From Gilvimarinus gilvus (GTDB lineage: Bacteria; Pseudomonadota; Gammaproteobacteria; Pseudomonadales; Cellvibrionaceae), in contig NZ_JAULRU010000583.1 in the NCBI RefSeq assembly GCF_030518155.1, positions 62,001-126,000 on the forward strand: a stretch of 64,000 bases of DNA, read 5' to 3'. The position numbers and the translations under genes were made by a program. Below, piece by piece: positions 46,926 to 55,974 of this stretch; position 1 is the stretch's first letter; the number at the start of each line of letters is the position of its first letter. The notes beneath the pieces are model-generated. The model did no database searches, had not been told where the DNA came from, and saw only the letters and a program-made list of their open reading frames with translations.

Positions 46926-48012
46926 TCATTGCCACAGCGAAAAGCCTGACACGCCCGCTGCTGCAGGTAGTTCCCACAGTTGTTGTGAGGCGGATGCTCA
47001 GTCCGGGAAATCGCAAGCCGATTTTTTATTGTGGGGCTCACTCAGTGCCTGCGCAGTACTTTATTTGCTTTACCTGTCTCCACTTGCTTTGCCGCAGTGG
47101 TTGATGCACCTTTCGCATGGCGTGTTTGAGCTGCTCAATACCATGTGGTGGGGTGTTGCGCTGGGCGTGATATTTGTGGGTCTGTTGCATTTTGTACCGC
47201 AATCGCTGGTAGCGTCACTGCTTGGGCGCGGAGGTACAGTAACGGGCATTTTGCGGGCGACGGCGGCCGGCGTGTTTCTCGATTTGTGCAGCCATGGCAT
47301 TTTGATGGTGGGCATGAAACTCTACCAAAAGGGCGCAAGCCTTGGTCAGGTCATGGCTTTTTTGATTGCCAGCCCCTGGAACTCGCTGTCTTTGACTTTG
47401 GTGATGATTGCCTTGATCGGATTGCCGTGGACACTGGCGTTCATCGTATTGTCGATGGTCATCGCGGTTATTGCGGGGCTGATTTTTGATGCCTTGGTTG
47501 CCCGCAAACGGCTGGAGTGTAATGCAAATACCGAGGTGGGATCAGACGCCAATCCGATTGGGCCGCAGTTTAAGCAGTTGCTCCGCAGTATACAGGTGAC
47601 GCCTCAGGCCTTCGCTGAGCTCGGCAGGCAAGGGCTGAAAGGGTCGCGCATGGTGTTGCGCTGGTTGCTGTTTGGTGTGTTATTAGCCTCTGTTATTCGG
47701 GCTTTTGTCCCCACAGAAATATTTGCCGAGTGGTTTGGACCAACCTTTGTGGGGTTGTTGCTAACAGCGGTCGCCGCAACCATCATCGAGGTGTGCTCCG
47801 AGGGGTCGACTCCCATAGCGGCTGACTTAATGAACCGGGCGCGGGCACCTGGCAACAGTTTCCTGTTTCTAATGGCCGGAGTGGCGACTGACTACACCGA
47901 AATCATGGTCATTAAAGACACCATGAAGTCGTGGAAAACAGCGCTTTTTTTACCCCTAGTGGTGTTACCGCAAGTCCTTGTGGTTGCCGTTGTCCTCAAT
48001 CTCGCCGGGTAG
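46918..48012 (+). CDS. SO_0444-type Cu/Zn efflux permease (DUF318/COG0701)
   Basis: A roughly 364-residue permease with a short metal-ligand-rich cytosolic start (DHCHSEKP...HSCCE), about eight membrane helices in two halves, the first with FLDLCSHGILMVGMKLYQKG and the second with EVCSEGSTPIAADLM. A soluble segment of about 60 residues joins the halves. ATG 46918 is six bases after GGAGG and is preferred to ATG 46912, which abuts it. Coupling to a CueR-like sensor suggests metal export; the transported ion is inferred. Confidence 0.85.
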   Translation: MVDHCHSEKPDTPAAAGSSHSCCEADAQSGKSQADFLLWGSLSACAVLYLLYLSPLALPQWLMHLSHGVFELLNTMWWGVALGVIFVGLLHFVPQSLVASLLGRGGTVTGILRATAAGVFLDLCSHGILMVGMKLYQKGASLGQVMAFLIASPWNSLSLTLVMIALIGLPWTLAFIVLSMVIAVIAGLIFDALVARKRLECNANTEVGSDANPIGPQFKQLLRSIQVTPQAFAELGRQGLKGSRMVLRWLLFGVLLASVIRAFVPTEIFAEWFGPTFVGLLLTAVAATIIEVCSEGSTPIAADLMNRARAPGNSFLFLMAGVATDYTEIMVIKDTMKSWKTALFLPLVVLPQVLVVAVVLNLAG

Positions 48013-48051
48013 GCTGCCAAAAGCGCGCCCGGCGCGGTGAGTGTAGGCCAG

Positions 48052-48087
48052 AACGCCTTGCAAACGGTAGTTTGCGAGGCGTTTCTA
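48052..48087 (+). terminator. Hairpin terminator after the permease gene
   Basis: AACGCCTTGCAAAC (48052-48065) and GTTTGCGAGGCGTT (48070-48083) pair over 14 bp with one G-T, loop GGTA, followed by TCTACG. The stem is strong but the T-tract is weak. Confidence 0.6.
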
Positions 48088-48133
48088 CGTTAGAATGCGC
48101 CGCTTTTGTATTCAATTTTGACAGCGAGAATCC

Positions 48134-49229
48134 ATGGAAATTAATCCGCAGTTAACGGCCCTAAAAGACCTTCAGGCGCGCACTGACGTGCTTAGGGGGT
48201 ATCTTTGACTACGATACCAAGCAAGAACGCCTGACGGAGGTTGAGCTGGAGCTCGGTGAACCGGACGTTTGGAGTGAGCCGGAACGCGCCCAGGCGCTGG
48301 GTAAAGAACGCGCGTCGCTGGAGGCGGTTGTCAAAACCATTGATGATCTGGGTGCCGGTGTCAGCGATCTAACCGAATTGCTGGATATGGCCAAAGAAGA
48401 AAACGACGAGGATAGCCTGGCAGAGGTTATCGAAGAGATCGAAGCGCTCGACCAGCAGTTACAGAAGCTCGAGTTTCGCCGCATGTTTTCCGGAGAAATG
48501 GATGAAAACAGTGCTTATCTGGATATCCAATCGGGCTCCGGTGGCACCGAGGCGCAGGATTGGGCAGAAATGGTTTTGCGCATGTATCTGCGCTGGGGTG
48601 AAGCGAAAGGCTTTAAAACCAGTTTAGAGGAGGCCTCTGCTGGCGACGTGGCGGGTATCAAAAGTGCCACCATTCGCTTTGAAGGTGAGTACGCTTTTGG
48701 TTGGCTGCGCACGGAAACAGGCGTGCACCGCTTAGTGCGCAAATCACCGTTTGATTCTGGCAACCGTCGCCATACCTCATTTTGCTCGGTCTTTGTCTCG
48801 CCCGAAATTGACGACAATATCGAAATCGATATCGATCCTTCCGAAGTGCGTACCGATACTTATCGCGCGTCCGGAGCAGGCGGCCAGCACGTGAACAAAA
48901 CTGACTCCGCGGTGCGTCTGACACACGAGCCAACTAATACCGTCGTGCAGTGTCAAAGTGAACGCTCGCAGCACTCCAACCGCGATAAGGCATGGAAAAT
49001 GCTGCGTGCTAAATTATATGAATTGGAAATTCAAAAGCGCAACGCTGACAAGCAGGCCCTGGAAGATACTAAGTCGGATATCGGCTGGGGCAGTCAAATT
49101 CGCTCCTATGTATTGGATGACCAGCGTATCAAGGATCTGCGTACCAGCGTTCAAACCAGCAACTGTCAAACCGTTCTCGACGGTGGCCTGGACTTATTTA
49201 TCGAAGCGAGCCTTAAGGCTGGACTCTAA
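48134..49229 (+). CDS. prfB: Peptide chain release factor 2 (programmed +1 frameshift)
   Basis: RF2 ends translation at UGA and UAA. The ATG at 48134 opens a 24-codon frame ending at an in-frame TGA (48206-48208). A +1 shift at CTT-TGA moves reading to GAC at 48207 and continues to 49229, giving 364 residues (E. coli 365). The rest has the SPF anticodon-like segment ([15 protein letters not shown]) and the catalytic GGQ loop (GAGGQHVN). The frameshift lets RF2 level control its own synthesis. lysS follows after 17 bases. Confidence 0.98.
48194..48209 (+). promoter_or_regulatory. prfB autoregulatory frameshift site
   Basis: An internal ribosome-binding-like AGGGGG (48194-48199), TAT, the slippery CTT (48203-48205) and the TGA (48206-48208) followed by C form the standard RF2 frameshift signal, the same order and spacing as in E. 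coli. Confidence 0.96.
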
Positions 49230-49246
49230 CCCAACAAGTGATGCCC

Positions 49247-50731
49247 ATGACTGACGAAAAGCAAACTGCACAGGAAGAAAACAAACTGATTGCCGAGCGC
49301 CGCGCCAAACTTGCTGGCATTCGCGAGCGTGGCAACGCGTTCCCCAATGATTTCCGACGCACGGATGTCAGCCTTGACTTGCAGGCAGAGTTTGGCGAAA
49401 AGTCCAAGGAAGAACTGGAAACGCTGGATCATCAAGTGGCTGTGGCTGGTCGTATAATGGCCAAGCGAGGCCCGTTTATGCTGATTCAAGACAGTGAGGG
49501 CAGTATTCAGTTCTACGCCAGCAAAGACGTACAAAAAGCGATTAAAGAAAGTGATGGGCAGTGGGATATCGGTGATATTGTCGGCGGCTCAGGCCCCTTG
49601 CATAAGTCGGGCAAAGGAGACCTCTACGTCAACCTTAGCGAGTGGAAATTGCTGACCAAGTCGTTGCGACCGCTGCCAGAGAAATATCATGGTTTGGCGG
49701 ATCAGGAATTGCGCTATCGCCAGCGCTATGTTGATTTGATCGTGAACCCAGAGGTGCGCGATACCTTTAAGCTGCGTTCAAAATGCATCAGCTATATTCG
49801 CAATTATCTGGATGGGCAAGGGTTCATGGAAGTTGAAACCCCAATGTTGCAGGTAATACCCGGCGGGGCGACTGCGCGGCCCTTTGTGACCCACCACAAT
49901 GCGCTGGATATCGATATGTATCTGCGCATTGCGCCTGAACTGTACCTTAAGCGTCTCGTAGTCGGCGGCTTCGAGCGCGTGTATGAAATTAATCGCAACT
50001 TCCGCAATGAAGGCGTGTCTACCCGGCACAACCCAGAGTTCACGATGTTGGAGTTCTACCAGGCCTACGCCAACTACAAAGATTTAATGGATCACACTGA
50101 AACGATGTTGCGCGGCATGTGTGAACATGTGATGGGCACTACCACGATTAACTATCAGGGCAGTGATTATGACTTCGCCAAACCATTTAATCGCATCAGC
50201 GTGTTCGACTCTATCTTGCAGTTTAATCCTGACCTGACCGCCGCCGATATTTCCGATCTGGAATCGGCGCGCAAGGTCGCCGAGAAATTGCATGTGCCGC
50301 TGAAAGACGGTTACGGGTTGGGTAAAGTGCAAATCGAAATTTTTGAGGCGACAGTGGAAGATAGGCTGGATCAGCCGACGTTTATCACCGAATATCCGAC
50401 GGAAGTGTCGCCATTGGCGCGTCGTATGGATGACAACCCCTTTGTCACCGAGCGGTTTGAGTTTTTTGTTGGCGGTCGTGAAGTGGCAAACGGATTTTCG
50501 GAGCTTAACGATGCCGAAGATCAGGCCGAACGTTTTAAGGCGCAAGTCGCTGAAAAAGATGCCGGTGATGACGAGGCCATGCATTACGATGCCGACTATA
50601 TACGCGCACTTGAATACGGTCTGCCGCCCACCGCGGGCGAAGGTATTGGTATTGACCGATTGGTCATGCTGTTCGCCGATGCTTCAACCATTCGCGATGT
50701 GCTGCTGTTCCCGCACATGCGCCCGGAGTAA
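49247..50731 (+). CDS. lysS: Lysyl-tRNA synthetase (class II)
   Basis: A 494-residue enzyme charging tRNA-Lys. The N-terminal OB fold (about 55-150) binds the anticodon. The class II core has [15 protein letters not shown], motif 2 [18 protein letters not shown] and motif 3 [12 protein letters not shown]. Starts at GTG 49238, ATG 49241 and ATG 49247 are in frame and none has a clear ribosome site; the last is chosen because it gives a normal-length start. Coupling to prfB is the usual order. Confidence 0.96.
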   Translation: MTDEKQTAQEENKLIAERRAKLAGIRERGNAFPNDFRRTDVSLDLQAEFGEKSKEELETLDHQVAVAGRIMAKRGPFMLIQDSEGSIQFYASKDVQKAIKESDGQWDIGDIVGGSGPLHKSGKGDLYVNLSEWKLLTKSLRPLPEKYHGLADQELRYRQRYVDLIVNPEVRDTFKLRSKCISYIRNYLDGQGFMEVETPMLQVIPGGATARPFVTHHNALDIDMYLRIAPELYLKRLVVGGFERVYEINRNFRNEGVSTRHNPEFTMLEFYQAYANYKDLMDHTETMLRGMCEHVMGTTTINYQGSDYDFAKPFNRISVFDSILQFNPDLTAADISDLESARKVAEKLHVPLKDGYGLGKVQIEIFEATVEDRLDQPTFITEYPTEVSPLARRMDDNPFVTERFEFFVGGREVANGFSELNDAEDQAERFKAQVAEKDAGDDEAMHYDADYIRALEYGLPPTAGEGIGIDRLVMLFADASTIRDVLLFPHMRPE

Positions 50732-50734
50732 CTT

Positions 50735-51271
50735 GTGGCGCTAGGGGCGAGTGTTTATAAAGTCACATTGAATTTATCGGATACCGATCGTCATGTGTAT
50801 TTGGATACCAAGCTAACGCTTGCCTGCCACCCATCGGAAACCGAAGAGCGAATGATGGTGCGGTTACTGGCCTGGTGTTTTTGCGCTGACGAGGACCTGG
50901 TGTTTGGTAAGGGATTGTCTACCGACGATGAGCCAGACCTTTGGCAAATAGACCCAACCGGTGCCGTGGAAAATTGGATAGAAGTCGGCCAGCCCAGTGT
51001 CGATCGCATTAAAAAAGGTCGTTCGCGCTCGGCCAGGCAAACTCTGTTTACTTGTGGTCGCGGCCGCGATCAGTGGTGGCCGGGTGTGGCGAGCGAGCTT
51101 GCGCACTTTTCTCATTTGACAGTTAAGCATCTAGCCCCAGAGGAGACGCAGGCGCTTGGTTTACTCGCGCAAAAGAATATGACCATCAGTGTCTGCATAA
51201 GCGACGGTGCGGCCTACATCACCCAGGGCGATCAGAATGTAACGCTGAATCCCACCGATAATCTTGATTAA
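50735..51271 (+). CDS. yaeQ: YaeQ family protein
   Basis: A 178-residue soluble protein with ALGASVYKVTLNLSDTDRHVY at the start, HPSETEERMMVRLLAWC and FGKGLSTDDEPDLW, which define YaeQ. The fold resembles PD-(D/E)XK nucleases. E. coli YaeQ was linked to RfaH suppression, but a molecular function is not firmly known. The start is GTG at 50735, with GGAG inside the end of lysS; it is three bases after lysS, so it belongs to the same operon. Confidence 0.92.
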   Translation: MALGASVYKVTLNLSDTDRHVYLDTKLTLACHPSETEERMMVRLLAWCFCADEDLVFGKGLSTDDEPDLWQIDPTGAVENWIEVGQPSVDRIKKGRSRSARQTLFTCGRGRDQWWPGVASELAHFSHLTVKHLAPEETQALGLLAQKNMTISVCISDGAAYITQGDQNVTLNPTDNLD

Positions 51272-51289
51272 AACCAGAAGCGAATACTC

Positions 51290-52162
51290 ATGAATGACTC
51301 ACTGAATACAGCTGCAAATATTGTCGATGTCACCGCCGAAACAGCGCAACAGTTGGTGATCGATGCCTCTTTTGAAAAATTGGTGATCGTAGACTTTTGG
51401 GCCGATTGGTGTGAGCCCTGCAAAAATTTAATGCCAGTGTTGGAGAAAATAGCCGGAGAGTACCCCGATAGCGTTTTGCTGGCGAAGATTAATGCCGACG
51501 ATCAGCAGATGCTGGCATCGCAGTTTGGTGTGCGCAGCCTACCTACTGTTATGTTGGTAAAAGATGGTCAGCCTGTCGATGGCTTTACCGGCGCCCAGCC
51601 TGAGCCGCAGATCCGAGAGATGCTGGATAAGTATGTCCCCAAGGCCTGGGAGGCGGATTTACAGCAGGCGAAGGCGTTACTTGACGAGGCAAACTACACC
51701 GAGGCGTTGCCACTGTTAAGGCAAGTCCATGAGGAATCGGGGCAGTTGCCCTTGGTAACCTCTATGTTGGCGCTGTGTTTTGCCGAACTTAATCGTACCG
51801 ATGAGGCTGAAGCACTTTTGGCGACGGTTAAAATGGTGGATCAGGATGCGCTTTATCAGCAGGCCTTATCGGTTCTCGAGTTGAAAAAGCAATCGGCGGG
51901 CTCCCCTGAATTGGAAAAGCTGCAGGCCGACTATGACGCTGACCCGGCCAATATGGACGTCGCTTACGCACTGGCCTTACAGTTAAACGAAGAGGGGCAG
52001 CATAAGGGAGCGTTAGAATTATTGTTGGATATTTTTAAGCGCGATCGCACTTTTCAAGACGGAGCGCCACGCAAGGCCATTACCGATATCCTTGCCGCTC
52101 TCGGCAAAGGTGATCCGCTGGCCGTTGAGTATCAGCGCAAATTGTTTACTCTGTTGTACTAA
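51290..52162 (+). CDS. cnoX: Thioredoxin-domain co-chaperone CnoX/YbbN
   Basis: A 290-residue protein with an N-terminal thioredoxin domain (about 15-115) and a C-terminal TPR region (about 125-290). The Cys41-Glu-Pro-Cys44 pair (WADWCEPCK) is intact, unlike E. coli CnoX where it is Ser-x-x-Cys, so this one may be redox active. CnoX holds oxidised or chlorinated proteins for GroEL and DnaK. It follows yaeQ by 18 bases and leads to the DUF4380 lipoprotein gene after 11. Confidence 0.92.
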   Translation: MNDSLNTAANIVDVTAETAQQLVIDASFEKLVIVDFWADWCEPCKNLMPVLEKIAGEYPDSVLLAKINADDQQMLASQFGVRSLPTVMLVKDGQPVDGFTGAQPEPQIREMLDKYVPKAWEADLQQAKALLDEANYTEALPLLRQVHEESGQLPLVTSMLALCFAELNRTDEAEALLATVKMVDQDALYQQALSVLELKKQSAGSPELEKLQADYDADPANMDVAYALALQLNEEGQHKGALELLLDIFKRDRTFQDGAPRKAITDILAALGKGDPLAVEYQRKLFTLLY

Positions 52163-52173
52163 GGCGCCCGGCG

Positions 52174-53136
52174 ATGCAGGTTTTACGCAAATGTTCGGCA
52201 CTTCTGATGGCTTTGTCGGTGCTTGGGTGTACTGATAAAACAACCGACGTAGCGCCGGCGATTTCACCCCCTGATTACCTATCGTTGACCAATGGACGCG
52301 TTTATTTAGAGCGCGGGCCTTTGCGGGTGAGTATCACACCTGCGGTGGGTGGGCGTATTGAGTCACTCAGTTACGGCGCCGTGGAACGCCTGGCCCCGCG
52401 CTCTGCCAATAACAATGAGTGGGGTAATGTGCTTTGGACTAGCCCGCAAGCTGATTGGGGGTGGCCGCCGCCCGAAGCGTTGGATTCTGCCCCGTACCGC
52501 ATTGAAATTACGGCAACTGGTGTTCAGCTACACAGCAGCAAATCTGAAAAGCTAGGGGTTTCATTGAGCAAGGCCTATGCTTTGGCAGAGAATACCGACA
52601 CCCTAATAATCGATTATCAGATTCTCAATCAATCTGATCGGGAGATTACGTTAGCGCCCTGGGAAATAACGCGCTTACCGGCGCAGGGTCAGGTGTTTTT
52701 CCCCAAAGGGGATACCCCTTATCACAGTGGTCAGTTTGCACCGCTGGATTTCACTCATAGCGCCGGTATCGCCTGGTTTGATTATGCTGCTCAGACGTTG
52801 AGCGCCGATCACTACAAGTCCATGACCGATGGGGACGAGGGGTGGCTTGCGTATCAAGCCGACGACTGGTTGTTTGTAAAAGCTTTTGAAAATGTTCCCG
52901 CTGATTTAATTGCGCCCGGTGAAGGGGAAATAGAGCTTTACGCTAAAGGAGACGGCTCTTATATTGAGCTGGAGCAGCAGGGCTATTTGACGACTTTATT
53001 GCCCGGTGAGGCCTTGGATTGGCGAGTGCTTTGGGCTTTCGAATTGCTGCCTCAAGGTGAGTTGCAAACAAATCGTGAATGGTTGGTGGCGCGAGCCCGC
53101 CAATTAGCCGGACTCGCCCTCAATGACACCGACTAG
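52174..53136 (+). CDS. DUF4380 lipoprotein, mutarotase-like
   Basis: A 320-residue lipoprotein (lipobox near VLGC at residue 19) with a DUF4380 domain: ERGPLRVSITPAVGGRIESLSY, NEWGNVLWTSPQADWGWPPP, then the aromatic-rich beta segment. This resembles the aldose-1-epimerase/beta-sandwich superfamily and suggests binding or conversion of a sugar at the cell envelope; no catalytic residues are assigned. It is close to cnoX and convergent to the FucP-like transporter, with an 18-bp inverted repeat between the stops. Confidence 0.82.
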   Translation: MQVLRKCSALLMALSVLGCTDKTTDVAPAISPPDYLSLTNGRVYLERGPLRVSITPAVGGRIESLSYGAVERLAPRSANNNEWGNVLWTSPQADWGWPPPEALDSAPYRIEITATGVQLHSSKSEKLGVSLSKAYALAENTDTLIIDYQILNQSDREITLAPWEITRLPAQGQVFFPKGDTPYHSGQFAPLDFTHSAGIAWFDYAAQTLSADHYKSMTDGDEGWLAYQADDWLFVKAFENVPADLIAPGEGEIELYAKGDGSYIELEQQGYLTTLLPGEALDWRVLWAFELLPQGELQTNREWLVARARQLAGLALNDTD

Positions 53137-53203
53137 CAGTAACTGTGTTCAGATCGGGGGAGCCATATAAGCCCATCATAATCTAGAACACAGTTGCTGC
53201 TAG
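53133..53203. repeat. 18-bp inverted repeat between convergent gene ends
   Basis: The arms CTAGCAGTAACTGTGTTC (53133-53150) and GAACACAGTTGCTGCTAG (53186-53203) match in inverted order with one mismatch, and four more bases (AGAT/ATCT) extend the stem after a bulge. The spacer is 35 bases. The left arm contains the DUF4380 stop codon and the right arm ends one base before the transporter stop, so the whole gap is one long hairpin. Confidence 0.85.
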
Positions 53204-53204
53204 G

Positions 53205-54503
53205 TTAGTCCGCGTTATTGTACAGATTGGAGTATTTCACTCCGTAAAACAGTATGTAGCCATAGCATAAAGCTGGCAGCAAGAAGGACAGTTGAATACC
53301 AATTGTGTCCGCAAGAAAGCCCTGCGCCAGTGGCACAATAGCACCGCCCACAATGGCAACGCACAGCAAGCCGGAGCCTTGACTGGTTAAGCTGCCAAGC
53401 TTATGCAACGCCATACTGAATATGGTTGGAAACATAATTGAGTTAAACAATCCCACCGCAATAATAGCCCACATCGCGACCTTACCATCGAGCAAAACCG
53501 CAGACAAAACCAGAGCAATAGCGGCAACGCAGTTAAACGCCAGTACCTTACCCGGCTGGACGTGGCGCATTACCACAAAGCCAATAAAGCGACCAATCAT
53601 CGCGCCGCCCCAATAAAAGCTTACGTATACGGCGGCTTCATGTTCTTTCATGCCGGCGATATTGGCTTCGCCAAAAAAGTTTACCAGAAAGCTACCGATG
53701 GCCACTTCGCCACCGACGTACATAAAAATACCGACAGCGCCCAACAGTAAGTGAGGCTTGGAGAAAATCGAGACCTTAGTGTCTGCAGCAGTGACTGCGC
53801 TGGGTGCCTCTTCATGGGAAATTTTTGGCAGTTTGGCCAGCTTGAAAAACACGGCCAGCGCGATGAGTGAGCCGGCCAGAACCAGGTAGGGCATTTGTAC
53901 CGCTGCGGCCTCTTTTGCTTTGGCGGCAGCGGCGTCTAATTCCGACAGCGCAGATGGGTCAATGGCCTCGCCCGCGGCTGCCAGAATGAGCAAGCCGCCG
54001 AGTGCTGGCGCGATAGTGGTGCCGAGCGAGTTAAAGGCTTGAGTTAGGTTGAGACGACTGGACGCCGTGCGGGCTGGCCCCAGCACCGTCACATAGGGGT
54101 TAGCGGCCACCTGTAAAACCGTAATGCCGGCAGCCAATATGAAAAAGGCGATTAGAAATACAGTATAGGTACTCATTGATGCCGGATAGAACAAGAAGCA
54201 ACCAAAGCCTGCAATGATCAACCCGGTAACGGCGCCGTTCTGATAACCAATTTTCTTGATCAGCATGCCCGCGGGTAACGATACAACGGCATAGGCAAAA
54301 AAGAAGCAGAATTGCACCATCATAGCTTGGGTATAGCTGAGAGTATAAACATTCTTAAGGTGGGGAATAAGCACATCGTTCATGGCCGTTAGCAGGCCCC
54401 ACATAAAGAACAATATGGTGATAATGACCAAGGGGGCCGTGTAGTTTTCGTCGTTCGAATCAGCCACCTGAGTGACGCCGACACTGGAAGGAGCAGTTGC
54501 CAT
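53205..54503 (-). CDS. FucP/GluP/NagP-type sugar MFS transporter
   Basis: A 432-residue, 12-helix major-facilitator symporter for a hexose or amino sugar. FFMWGLLTAMNDVLIPHLK opens helix 1, followed by the QVAANPYVTVLGP and SSRLNLTQAFNSLGTTIAP segments characteristic of the FucP family. FucP, GluP and NagP share them, so the substrate cannot be fixed from sequence. GAGG precedes the ATG at 54503. The gene has a promoter carrying a LacI-type palindrome and a 185-base leader. Confidence 0.92.
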   Translation of the reverse strand: MATAPSSVGVTQVADSNDENYTAPLVIITILFFMWGLLTAMNDVLIPHLKNVYTLSYTQAMMVQFCFFFAYAVVSLPAGMLIKKIGYQNGAVTGLIIAGFGCFLFYPASMSTYTVFLIAFFILAAGITVLQVAANPYVTVLGPARTASSRLNLTQAFNSLGTTIAPALGGLLILAAAGEAIDPSALSELDAAAAKAKEAAAVQMPYLVLAGSLIALAVFFKLAKLPKISHEEAPSAVTAADTKVSIFSKPHLLLGAVGIFMYVGGEVAIGSFLVNFFGEANIAGMKEHEAAVYVSFYWGGAMIGRFIGFVVMRHVQPGKVLAFNCVAAIALVLSAVLLDGKVAMWAIIAVGLFNSIMFPTIFSMALHKLGSLTSQGSGLLCVAIVGGAIVPLAQGFLADTIGIQLSFLLPALCYGYILFYGVKYSNLYNNAD

Positions 54504-54694
54504 AATAAACCTCGTAGAAAAAACGTGTTGTGTGCACCGCCTGGGTTGTTTTTGGGTTGGTCAGTGCGCTTTATTGTCAGGTGGCTGCCTGTTTATTGTA
54601 TTGTCCAGTCCGGAGAGAGCTTTATGCCGTCTTTGTTGGCTACGACGACATGCCGCTGTTCCCAAGCCCCAGCTGGCGAGTTTCAGGCGAAGAC

Positions 54695-54723
54695 ACTATA
54701 AATGAAATTGACAGCGCTGTCAG
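54695..54723 (-). promoter_or_regulatory. Promoter of the sugar transporter with overlapping LacI-type operator
   Basis: On the minus strand CTGACA (54718-54723), 17 bases and TATAGT (54695-54700) form a promoter. A perfect 14-bp palindrome TGACAGCGCTGTCA at 54709-54722 covers its -35 and spacer; it has the central CG typical of LacI-family operators. The divergent LacI-family gene begins about 105 bases away. The remaining spacer (54504-54690) shows no gene and would be the transporter leader. Confidence 0.75.
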
Positions 54724-54828
54724 CTCAGTTTACGCAGAGGCATTAGCATTGGGGTAGAATGCAATTGCCAGCGCGGGTTGAGGCTCTGCTGGTAAGACCA
54801 AAAATAATTGCAAATTGCAGGGGATTAA

Positions 54829-55848
54829 GTGGTGGCAAAAGCAACCATTGACGATGTTGCGGCGTTGGCAGGCGTGTCAATGAAGACCGTATCGCGGGTG
54901 GTAAACAATGAACCTAATGTCCGCGCGGCTACCCGTGAAAAGGTTGCGGCAGCCATTGCCGCGCTGGACTACCGCCCCAGTCAATCGGCGCGCTCGTTGG
55001 CGGCTAACCGATCTTACGTGTTGGGGTTGTTGTATGACAATCCGAGTGCCAGTTACGTCATTGATGTGCAGGCCGGCGCGCTGGCGACCTGTCGCCGGGC
55101 CGGTTACGATTTGCTGATTCACCCCTGTAAGCACGATAGTGAGGAGCTGACACAAGAGGTTCTTCTGCTGGCGCGGCAGAGCCGAGTGGATGGTTTGATC
55201 TTGACGCCGCCCTTGTCCGATATTGCTGAGCTTGTGCAGGGGTTGGTCGAGGCGCAAGTGCCGTTTGTGCGCCTATCGCCAACGGAAAACAAAGCGGCCT
55301 GTCCTTATGTGCAAACCAATGATCAGGAAGCCGCTTATGATATGACCTGTAAATTACTGGAATTGGGGCATACGCGGATTGGCTTTATTGCAGGTCACCC
55401 TGATCATAAAGCCGTGACCGAACGCTATTTGGGGTATCTGGCAGCGCTTAAGGAGAACGACCTGAGGTATGATCGCACTTTGGTAGAACAGGGTTACAAC
55501 TCTTTTGACTCGGGTCGCGAGTGTGCGGCCCGCCTGTTGGACTTGCCCGATGCCCCCACGGCTATATTCGCCAGTAATGACGATATGGCAGCGGGTGTGA
55601 TCATCGAGGCGCACCACCGTGGTATAGCCATGCCTGTAGAGCTATCGGTGGCTGGTTTTGACGATACACCTGTTGCCCATCAAATCTTCCCTTCCCTGAC
55701 TACTGTCCGTCAGCCAATTGTTGAAATGGCCGGAAAGGCCGCTGAACTCTTAATCAAACTGCTTAAGGGCAAGTCGGTTCAAATGCCGGCGGCCATTATG
55801 AGTTGTCGCATTCTCGAGCGTGAAAGTACCCATCAAGTTCAGCCTTAA
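54829..55848 (+). CDS. LacI-family transcriptional regulator
   Basis: A 339-residue repressor-type protein, with the DNA-binding helix-turn-helix and hinge (ATIDDVAALAGVSMKTVSRVVNNEPNVRAATREKV... RSLAANRS) and a periplasmic-binding-like sensor domain (about 62-335; DGLILTPPLSD, GHTRIGFIAGH, PTAIFASNDDMAAGV). The start is GTG at 54829 with AGGGG upstream. The neighbouring sugar transporter and the palindrome in between are the probable targets, and the effector is probably a sugar or sugar phosphate. Confidence 0.93.
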   Translation: MVAKATIDDVAALAGVSMKTVSRVVNNEPNVRAATREKVAAAIAALDYRPSQSARSLAANRSYVLGLLYDNPSASYVIDVQAGALATCRRAGYDLLIHPCKHDSEELTQEVLLLARQSRVDGLILTPPLSDIAELVQGLVEAQVPFVRLSPTENKAACPYVQTNDQEAAYDMTCKLLELGHTRIGFIAGHPDHKAVTERYLGYLAALKENDLRYDRTLVEQGYNSFDSGRECAARLLDLPDAPTAIFASNDDMAAGVIIEAHHRGIAMPVELSVAGFDDTPVAHQIFPSLTTVRQPIVEMAGKAAELLIKLLKGKSVQMPAAIMSCRILERESTHQVQP

Positions 55849-55974
55849 CCTGCTTTGATCGCGGTCGGTTTTGGCATAAAAGTCCTTTTCTCGTCTACAC
55901 TTTTATAGCCGGCGTGTGGCAAGCGTCTGTTGTGGATGCGTTGCCGTGAATTGTGGGTAAAAGGTCGATAAACG

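Noticed and set aside
48134-48208. prfB as a pseudogene because of an early stop codon
   Set aside because: The stop is part of the standard RF2 frameshift signal and the rest of the gene is intact.
50084-50584. 166-codon minus-strand frame inside lysS
   Set aside because: Shadow of lysS with no coding evidence of its own.
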